This document shows, in pieces, positions 28,860 to 35,082 of a DNA stretch of 35,082 bases (position 1 is its first letter; each line of letters begins with the position of its first letter). The notes under the pieces are model-generated. The model ran no database searches. It had not been told where the DNA came from and was given only the letters and a program-made list of their open reading frames with translations. The position numbers and the translations under genes were made by a program. Origin of the DNA: RGIG3528 sp045629005 (GTDB lineage: Bacteria > Bacillota > Clostridia > Lachnospirales > Lachnospiraceae); assembly GCA_045629005.1 (NCBI GenBank), contig JAZQQJ010000054.1:1-35082 (forward strand), given 5' to 3'.

Positions 28860-31609
28860 TGCAAAATAAAAGGGAACGAATCAGGGGCATTCTTAAAACC
28901 CTTGATTCTGCCCGGGTCTCGGGTAATCCTACAACAGAATCACTTTATCTTGATATTCTCGTTCCGTTTGAGATTGCGGATCTTCTCGATTCCGAAAGCA
29001 AACTGAAGCGTGATTATTTTGATACCCTGAATTCGGCTGTATCCCTTTTGGACCTTCGTGATATGGAAAGTGAAACCTTTACTGAATACGCGAAGGAGTG
29101 CAAAGCATTTCTCGAAAAAAATATATATAATCCCGAAACACGTATAGTCGGAAATGGCGGTACGAATGCCACAACTACGGTAATAGGCCATATGATGAGC
29201 TGTGGAGACGGTTCTGAGGGTTCTGCTTTTGCAGAGCAGATTCATCTTATGGACAAATACCCTTGGTATAAATTTACACTTGGACAGCCTGAGGTGTACG
29301 AAGCTGCAAGAGCATCGGAGCCGGGCGCATTTGAGCGTGTTAAGGCTCGTAATATCGACGGCAGATGGGAGACAGAAGGCTCCATGTGGCGTGAGGCAGA
29401 CTGCTGTTTATGTTCAGGTGAAGCCATTATAAGAAGCCTGCTCCGTGGTAAAACCTATTTCAGAAACGAATTCAATTTAAGCGATAATGATGTCCTTTGG
29501 AGTCCGGAAGTTAAAGGTTGTACGCCTTCGCTCCCGCAGATACTTAAAAAGACAAGAACAAAGTATTTCCTCACAACAGGAAGCAGGGAAGAACGTAGTC
29601 ATCTGGCTGACGATACTTTTCTTTGGAGAGGTATTGACGGAACGGGTGTGCTTACGCACGTGCTTCCGGAGGAAACAATGCGTGAAAAGTCGCCCGTGAA
29701 GGCTGTTTTTGAAAACGATAAGGAGCTTACGCATAAGCTTCTTCGTGACTGTTCATTTGCTTTTATCGGTGGCGAAGAAGGACCTTATAAAGAAACACTG
29801 GAGATTTTGGAACGTCTGCAAAAAGGGCTTCCGGGTGTTCCGAACATAAAGGTTGGATACATTAAGGATTTCTTTAAAGCAGCTGAGAAAAAGACGAAGG
29901 ATTCAATTGTCCCTGTCTGGAGCGGAGAACTTCCATTAAAGCAGTACAGAGGCACATATTCCGATGATGCCGGTACGAAGAAGATGCTCAGAAAGGCTGA
30001 AAATGCGCTCTCGGAATGTGAACTGTTTTCTGTTGCGGCTGTGCTTGAAGGTGTTACACAGGAATATCCTTCGGAAGAAATAAATACAGGCTACGAAAAA
30101 GTACTTAAGAATACGTACACAGACTGTGAAGAGGCGTTTTCTGCTTCTGCAGATTTAATAAACGAAAAGCTTTCGGGCATTACCGAAATGCTTGGCGGTG
30201 ATATTATCCGCGCTTCCGAAGAAGGCGAGGAATGCGGAGATTATGCCGTTTCCGTAAAGAACTATGCATATATATACAACAGCACCTCTTTTACAAGAGA
30301 TGATGTTGCTGAAATAAACGGGCATGTTCGCGTTTTTGATGACGAAACGGGACGCGAGCTTCAGACACAGCTGCTTTCAAACGGCAACACACTTGTGTTT
30401 GTGCATGATGTGCCGATGAAAGGGTACAAAGTACTTCGGACAGAGTATGTTTCTGCGGATACATTTATGCCTGAAACGCTTACACCTGACAAGGGTGGTT
30501 ATAAGCTTCACACGCCGGTTTTTTATGTGACCTTCAATAAAGCCTTTGAACTGACCGGCATATATGACAAACCCTCAAAACGTGATATTTTGAAGGGCAA
30601 AGGCGGCAATATCCTCCGTGCCTATGAGGACAGAAATGCAGACGGCTATAAGGGAGATATAGACCCGTTCTATGCGGAAAAGAGCTGGCGCATTGACGAT
30701 GTCAGGTCCGTAAAGCTTGTCGAAAACGGCCCTGTCCGCTATACTGTTGAGGTTGTACGTGCTTTTAACAACTCATACATTACCCAGCATATATCATTCT
30801 ATGAAGAAACAAAGAGAATAGATTTCAGAACGGAAATTGACTGGCAGGAGCCGGATTTGATTCTGAAAACGTTCTTCCCTGTTGATGTTGTTACCGATAA
30901 AGCTGTTTACGACATACAGTTTGGTAATATCGAGCGTTTTACCCACGAGAACACACCAAGCGACCGCGGGCGTTATGAGGTGTTTGCACATAAGTGGGTG
31001 GATATAAGTGAGAATGATTATGGCACAGCACTTTTAAATGACGGAAAGTACGGCTGTTCTGTACGTGGTACGACTTGTTCGCTTACGCTTTACAATTCCA
31101 TGAAAAAAACAGAAGGCAAGGTTGAGCGTCACTTCACCTATTCCCTTCTTCCTCATGAAGGTGATTTTAGGACAGGCAGAGTAAATGCCAATGCATATTT
31201 CCTGAACAATCCTCTGAAGTGCGTTATGGGAACGAAGCCTTGCGGAATGCATGAAAACGACGACAAGGAAACAATGCCTGCAAAACTTTCGGATTCATGG
31301 TTCTACGGCACTCCGGAAAATGTCGTTATTGAGACGGTAAAGCTTCAGTATTCAGGTGAGCCTGTAGTCATTTCCGAGAATCTTGAAACGTATGAGAAGC
31401 ACATTAATGTCTCGGTTGTTCTCCGTCTTTACGAGAATTTCGGAAGATGCTCCGAATGCACGCTGAACAGTGCATTTCCTGTTTTCGATGCATTTGAGTG
31501 CGATATGCTTGAATACTCGCAAAAGAGGCTTGAAAAGGATGCTTCGGGCGTGAAGCTTAAGTTAAAGCCTTATGAAATAAAAACAATTAAGCTGATTATC
31601 AGCAAATAG
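28859..31609 (+). CDS. GH38 alpha-mannosidase-like protein with lost catalytic residues
   Basis: 916 aa, the size of bacterial GH38 mannosidases. The family frame is clear: TLGQPEVYEAARASEPGAFE, NIDGRWETEGSMWREADCCL then CSGEAIIRSLLRGKTYFRNE, SLPQIL, QYRGTYSDDAGTKKMLRKAE and a long beta-rich C-terminal half. The key positions differ. The metal-binding HID of active enzymes aligns with GTN in VGNGGTNATTT (97-107), the nucleophile region PDVFG is PEVKG (216-220), and the late zinc ligand in NQFHD appears as KNTYTD (417-422). The ORF is intact, so it may be a carbohydrate-binding pseudoenzyme, perhaps serving the overlapping diguanylate cyclase. No signal peptide. lepA follows 16 bases later. 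Confidence 0.75.
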   Translation: MQNKRERIRGILKTLDSARVSGNPTTESLYLDILVPFEIADLLDSESKLKRDYFDTLNSAVSLLDLRDMESETFTEYAKECKAFLEKNIYNPETRIVGNGGTNATTTVIGHMMSCGDGSEGSAFAEQIHLMDKYPWYKFTLGQPEVYEAARASEPGAFERVKARNIDGRWETEGSMWREADCCLCSGEAIIRSLLRGKTYFRNEFNLSDNDVLWSPEVKGCTPSLPQILKKTRTKYFLTTGSREERSHLADDTFLWRGIDGTGVLTHVLPEETMREKSPVKAVFENDKELTHKLLRDCSFAFIGGEEGPYKETLEILERLQKGLPGVPNIKVGYIKDFFKAAEKKTKDSIVPVWSGELPLKQYRGTYSDDAGTKKMLRKAENALSECELFSVAAVLEGVTQEYPSEEINTGYEKVLKNTYTDCEEAFSASADLINEKLSGITEMLGGDIIRASEEGEECGDYAVSVKNYAYIYNSTSFTRDDVAEINGHVRVFDDETGRELQTQLLSNGNTLVFVHDVPMKGYKVLRTEYVSADTFMPETLTPDKGGYKLHTPVFYVTFNKAFELTGIYDKPSKRDILKGKGGNILRAYEDRNADGYKGDIDPFYAEKSWRIDDVRSVKLVENGPVRYTVEVVRAFNNSYITQHISFYEETKRIDFRTEIDWQEPDLILKTFFPVDVVTDKAVYDIQFGNIERFTHENTPSDRGRYEVFAHKWVDISENDYGTALLNDGKYGCSVRGTTCSLTLYNSMKKTEGKVERHFTYSLLPHEGDFRTGRVNANAYFLNNPLKCVMGTKPCGMHENDDKETMPAKLSDSWFYGTPENVVIETVKLQYSGEPVVISENLETYEKHINVSVVLRLYENFGRCSECTLNSAFPVFDAFECDMLEYSQKRLEKDASGVKLKLKPYEIKTIKLIISK

Positions 31610-31625
31610 AAAGTGGTACATTTTA

Positions 31626-33440
31626 ATGAGTCTTGTAGATATGTCACACATCCGCAACTTCTGTATTATTGCCCATATTGACCACGGCAAATCGACACTT
31701 GCGGACAGAATTATTGAAAAAACAGGCCTTCTCACAACAAGAGAAATGCAGGAGCAGGTGCTCGACAACATGGATCTTGAGCGTGAAAGGGGCATAACGA
31801 TTAAGGCACAGACAATCAGAACGGTTTATAAAGCCAAGAATGGAGAGGAGTACATCTTTAATCTCATTGATACTCCCGGACACGTTGACTTTAACTATGA
31901 GGTCTCAAGAAGTCTTGCAGCCTGCGAGGGTGCTATACTTGTAGTAGATGCCGCACAGGGCATTGAAGCACAGACGCTTGCAAATGTGTATATGGCCATT
32001 GACCATAATCTTGAAGTTTTTCCTGTCATTAATAAAATCGATCTTCCTTCGGCAGAGCCTGACAGAGTTAAGAACGAAATCGAGGATGTTATCGGAATCG
32101 AAGCAATGGATGCACCCCTCATTTCTGCGAAGAACGGCATAAACATTGAGGAAGTTCTCGAGGCCGTTGTCAATAAAGTGCCTGCACCGAAGGGCGATGC
32201 TACGGCTCCGCTTAAGGCGCTGATTTTTGACTCTGTATATGATTCCTATCGTGGAGTTATTATATTCTGCAGACTTTTTGATGGAAAAGTCAGTAAAGGT
32301 ACAAGGATAAAGATGCTTGCAACCGGAGCGGAAGCTGAAGTTGTTGAAGTAGGAACGTTCGGCCCCGGCACATTCATACCTGCGGACGAACTTTCTGCAG
32401 GTATGGTAGGATACATCACCGCAAGCCTTAAGAATGTTAAGGATACGCGTGTCGGCGATACCGTTACTGAAGCGGAGAGGCCTTGTGAGGCACTTCCCGG
32501 CTATAAGAAGGTTAATCCCATGGTTTACTGCGGCTTGTATCCCGCAGACGGTGCACACTACTCAGATTTGCGTGACGCTCTCGAAAAACTTCAGCTAAAC
32601 GATGCTTCACTCCAGTTTGAACCCGAGACATCCATAGCACTTGGCTTCGGCTTCAGATGTGGTTTCCTAGGACTTCTTCATCTGGAAATCATACAGGAGA
32701 GACTCGAAAGAGAATATATGCTGGACCTCGTTACGACAGCTCCCAGCGTTATCTATAAGATTTACAAGACGAATGGTGAGATGATAGAGCTCACGAATCC
32801 TACCAATATGCCCGACCCTTCGGAAGTTGAGCATATGGAGGAACCTATTGTTTCTGCCGAGATTATGGTAAGAACAGAGTTCGTCGGTGCTATTATGAAG
32901 CTTTGCCAGGAAAGACGAGGCGTTTATCTTGGCATGGAATATATGGAGCAGACAAGAGCGCTTCTTAAATATGAGTTGCCGTTAAATGAAATCATTTATG
33001 ACTTCTTTGATGCTCTTAAATCACGTTCAAAGGGTTATGCATCACTTGATTATGAGATGAAGGGCTACGAGACGTCGAAGCTTTGCAAGCTTGATATTCT
33101 CATCAATCATGAGGAAGTCGATGCTCTTTCATTCATTGTTCATGCAGATGGTGCGTATGAACGTGGCAGAAAGATGTGTGAGAAGCTTAAGGAAGAAATT
33201 CCGAGACAGCTCTTTGAAGTGCCGATTCAGGCAGCCGTAGGTGGCAGAATTATTGCCAGGGAGACCATTTCCGCAGTTCGAAAGGATGTCCTTGCAAAAT
33301 GCTACGGCGGTGATATTTCACGTAAGAAAAAGCTCCTTGAAAAACAAAAGGAAGGTAAGAAACGTATGCGCCAGGTAGGTAACGTTGAAGTGCCTCAGAA
33401 GGCGTTCATGGCTGTTCTTAAGCTTGATGGTGATGACTAA
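31626..33440 (+). CDS. lepA: Elongation factor 4 (LepA)
   Basis: 604 aa, full length. This ribosome-bound translational GTPase back-translocates or remodels stalled ribosomes. The G domain carries HIDHGKST (P-loop), RGITIKAQT (switch I), DTPGHVDF and NKIDLP. Domain II, the EF-G-like domains and the LepA-specific C-terminal domain follow (DALKSRSKGYASLDYEM, then RKDVLAKCYGGDISRKKKLL). The start MSLVDMSHIRNFCIIAH is the normal LepA N-terminus. It lies 16 bases behind the GH38-like gene and overlaps hemW by 8 bases, a common lepA-hemW order. Confidence 0.97.
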   Translation: MSLVDMSHIRNFCIIAHIDHGKSTLADRIIEKTGLLTTREMQEQVLDNMDLERERGITIKAQTIRTVYKAKNGEEYIFNLIDTPGHVDFNYEVSRSLAACEGAILVVDAAQGIEAQTLANVYMAIDHNLEVFPVINKIDLPSAEPDRVKNEIEDVIGIEAMDAPLISAKNGINIEEVLEAVVNKVPAPKGDATAPLKALIFDSVYDSYRGVIIFCRLFDGKVSKGTRIKMLATGAEAEVVEVGTFGPGTFIPADELSAGMVGYITASLKNVKDTRVGDTVTEAERPCEALPGYKKVNPMVYCGLYPADGAHYSDLRDALEKLQLNDASLQFEPETSIALGFGFRCGFLGLLHLEIIQERLEREYMLDLVTTAPSVIYKIYKTNGEMIELTNPTNMPDPSEVEHMEEPIVSAEIMVRTEFVGAIMKLCQERRGVYLGMEYMEQTRALLKYELPLNEIIYDFFDALKSRSKGYASLDYEMKGYETSKLCKLDILINHEEVDALSFIVHADGAYERGRKMCEKLKEEIPRQLFEVPIQAAVGGRIIARETISAVRKDVLAKCYGGDISRKKKLLEKQKEGKKRMRQVGNVEVPQKAFMAVLKLDGDD

Positions 33441-34653
33441 GCTTCCTTTGGGAATATACGTTCATATTCCCTTTTGTGTAAAAAAATGCAATTACTGTGA
33501 TTTTTTATCGGCTCCCGAAGACGCAACCTGTATTCGGGAGTACGTTTTTATGCTTAAAAAGGAAATTCGCGCCTTCAGTAAGTTTTCCGGAAAGTATTCC
33601 GTAAAAACGGTATACTTCGGAGGAGGCACACCATCCTCGATAGATGAGACATTTATTTCGGAAATATTTGAAGAAATTAAGGCGGGCTTCGACCTTTCGG
33701 AGCTTATCGAGGCAACAATAGAGGTAAATCCCGGAACTGTAACCTTTGAAAAGCTGTGTTCTTATAAAAGAACAGGATTTAATCGGCTTTCCATAGGCGT
33801 TCAGTCTGCAGATAACGAAGAACTTAAAATGCTCGGACGTATTCATACCTTTGAACAGGCTGAAAAAACGGTGGAAGATGCGAGAAGGGCAGGCTTTGCA
33901 AACATATCCTGCGATATAATAAGCGCTCTTCCCGGTCAGACGCTTTCGAAGTACCAAGATAATCTTGAGAAAATCCTTCAGCTCAATCCCGAACACATAT
34001 CCTCATACAGCCTGATTATCGAAGAGGGCACGAAATTCTATGAACTGTACGGCCCTGGCGGAAAACAGAAAGACAGTATCCCGGACGAAGAGACCGACAG
34101 AGCAATGTATGCATGGACAAAGAAGAGGCTGAAAGAAGCGGGATATGATCGCTATGAGATTTCAAATTATGCAAAGCCGGGGTATGAGAGCGTTCATAAC
34201 TCTTCCTACTGGACAGGGACAGATTACATCGGATTCGGACTCGGAGCATCATCACTCATAAACGGAAAAAGATATTCCAATGTACAGACACATTCTGAGT
34301 ATGCTGAATTTGCAGCGGATGAGATTTGCTGTGAAAGGCATAGTGAAATGCGCGTCGGTACGCGTGATAATGTATGCGATGAAATAGATGTATCAACACG
34401 TTGCAGGCGCCTTGAAGAGGTTCTGGATAAAGAAGCTCGCATGGCAGAGTTCATGATTTTGGGACTTCGCATGACAAAAGGAGTATCTGATAAAGAATTC
34501 TTCGAAAGATTTGGGGAGAAACTTACAGAGATATTTGGAACTCAAATTGAAAAACTTGTTCATGAAGGACTTCTCGAGGCTGAAGCCGGAAATATCAGAC
34601 TTACCGATTTTGGACTTGATGTCAGCAATATTGTATTTGAGGAGTTTATATAA
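33433..34653 (+). CDS. hemW: HemW-like radical SAM protein (heme chaperone)
   Basis: 406 aa from ATG 33433, eight bases inside lepA; a longer frame from 33385 is read within lepA and is not the start. The radical SAM cluster motif CVKKCNYC (C15, C19, C22) follows IYVHIPF, as in HemW. YFGGGTPSSI, RLSIGVQSADNEELKMLGRIH, YEISNYAKPG and HNSSYW are family landmarks. The C-terminal HemW domain is complete. HemW binds heme and passes it to client proteins; older annotations call it oxygen-independent coproporphyrinogen oxidase. It ends the operon at the terminator at 34660. Confidence 0.93.
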   Translation: MTKLPLGIYVHIPFCVKKCNYCDFLSAPEDATCIREYVFMLKKEIRAFSKFSGKYSVKTVYFGGGTPSSIDETFISEIFEEIKAGFDLSELIEATIEVNPGTVTFEKLCSYKRTGFNRLSIGVQSADNEELKMLGRIHTFEQAEKTVEDARRAGFANISCDIISALPGQTLSKYQDNLEKILQLNPEHISSYSLIIEEGTKFYELYGPGGKQKDSIPDEETDRAMYAWTKKRLKEAGYDRYEISNYAKPGYESVHNSSYWTGTDYIGFGLGASSLINGKRYSNVQTHSEYAEFAADEICCERHSEMRVGTRDNVCDEIDVSTRCRRLEEVLDKEARMAEFMILGLRMTKGVSDKEFFERFGEKLTEIFGTQIEKLVHEGLLEAEAGNIRLTDFGLDVSNIVFEEFI

Positions 34654-34659
34654 AAAAAC

Positions 34660-34693
34660 GGACCACAGTGACTGACACAGTGGTCCTCTTTTT
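34660..34693 (+). terminator. Rho-independent terminator after hemW
   Basis: GGACCAC (34660-34666) pairs with GTGGTCC (34680-34686), with an inner GTG/CAC across an A-A mismatch, followed by TCTTTTT. The group II intron begins directly behind it. Confidence 0.85.
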
Positions 34694-34694
34694 A

Positions 34695-35082
34695 GTTTGC
34701 GCGCCATGGGCGCGCTCTAACGGGTGCAAGTCCCGAACACGCCCAGATAGTGGGAAGTGTATAGCTGAACAGCAAGGGTGTCTATCGTGAGGTGGAATCT
34801 GAAGGAAGCTGTAAGCAAATCTCTGGTCCGACGGACAGAAATCACATATAAGGCTAGGCTACGAGAGATAAGTTGGCTAAAAACAACAAAGTCTAATAAC
34901 TATCACATTTGTAGTAGCAGAGTAGATGTGGCAGACACATGGAGGGAAAGAGCGCGCACCTTAAGCGTGGAGATCTCACAGAGGCAAAAGCCTAGTAACA
35001 ACGAACTGTGAGAAGTCAGCAGAACCCATAGTAGCGAGGAAGTCTTTGTAATGAAGATGGAGCAAAGGGGCGAACAATCAAT
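34695..35082 (+). mobile_element. Group II intron, 5' part (ribozyme and start of the reverse transcriptase gene)
   Basis: The intron begins GTTTGCGCGCC and forms the GCGCGCC/GGGCGCGC opening stem. The conserved domain I run is recognisable: TAACGGGTGCAAGTCCCG, GCTGAACAGCAAGGGTGTC, TCTGAAGGAAGCTGTAAGCA, GGTCCGACGGACAGAAATC and AGAAGTCAGCAGAACCCATA. The 5' base is taken as 34695 by likeness to GUGYG ends, so it may be off by a few bases. The element runs past the window end, so domains V and VI cannot be seen. The 77-codon ORF inside it is ribozyme sequence, not a gene. Confidence 0.87.
35051..35082 (+). CDS. Group II intron-encoded reverse transcriptase/maturase, first codons
   Basis: ATG 35051 follows GAGGAAG by 8 bases and opens a frame reading MKMEQRGEQS to the window edge. 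This resembles the usual start of LtrA-type intron proteins, which have reverse transcriptase and maturase domains. Only 10 codons are visible, so whether the protein is complete cannot be judged. Confidence 0.6.
   Translation, partial: MKMEQRGEQS

Noticed and set aside
34778..35011. 77-codon ORF inside the intron
   Set aside because: This is conserved ribozyme sequence of domain I and following domains; the protein starts at 35051.

Overview
The window looks like a chromosomal segment of an anaerobic, moderately AT-rich Clostridia bacterium, most likely a Lachnospiraceae-like member. The grounds are a fused SecDF, a T-box-controlled pheST, Re-citrate-synthase-like and IorAB ferredoxin-linked metabolism, a zinc-ribbon/DUF5685/J-protein trio and consensus sigma-A promoters. 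This assignment is an inference from gene families; no rRNA is present to confirm it.

Layout. (1) 1-3644: the 3' part of an M29 aminopeptidase, purE, and secDF, which overlaps purE. (2) 3707-4371: six tRNA genes (Pro, Gly, Arg, His, Gln, Lys) behind a perfect promoter, running straight into a T-box leader and pheS-pheT. (3) 8396-9751: a MATE transporter, followed by a terminator and a repeat-rich gap. (4) 10201-13036: a CarD-like regulator, then a three-gene operon (two-TM zinc-ribbon protein, DUF5685 protein, J-domain protein) whose first Shine-Dalgarno lies in a hairpin. (5) 13338-17032: a LysR regulator with a small membrane protein, divergent from a polar-amino-acid-type ABC importer (binding protein, permease, ATPase). 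(6) 17137-18264: a membrane protein of unknown function. (7) 18396-24081: a five-gene operon of Re-citrate-synthase-like enzyme, isocitrate/isopropylmalate dehydrogenase, GntR regulator, iorA and iorB. (8) 24082-24643: a large foldback region without genes. (9) 24644-26516, minus strand: a 36-codon small ORF, a terminator, an alkaline-phosphatase-superfamily protein and a GNAT acetyltransferase. (10) 26695-27089: a 51-bp-periodic repeat array. (11) 27183-34653: a membrane diguanylate cyclase, a GH38 mannosidase-like protein that appears catalytically dead, lepA and hemW, tightly packed. (12) 34695-35082: the 5' part of a group II intron just behind the hemW terminator.

The coding content is mostly ordinary. 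The unusual material lies in the gaps. The clearest is a family of 38-bp units with inverted heptamer ends (TTAGGYA ... TRCCTAA), separated by exactly 13 bp. There are eight units at 26695-27089 and two more in the same phase at 9937-10025. A foldback of about 450 bp (24135-24581) and a cloverleaf-like multi-hairpin segment (13087-13196) are separate structured elements. Short sequence blocks shared between gaps show that this genome carries several dispersed non-coding repeats.

Among the proteins, the GH38-like protein that has lost its metal-site and nucleophile residues, and the citrate-synthase/IDH/IorAB operon with a GntR-type palindrome on its -10 box, deserve most attention. All calls come from reading the sequence only; no searches or folding programs were run.
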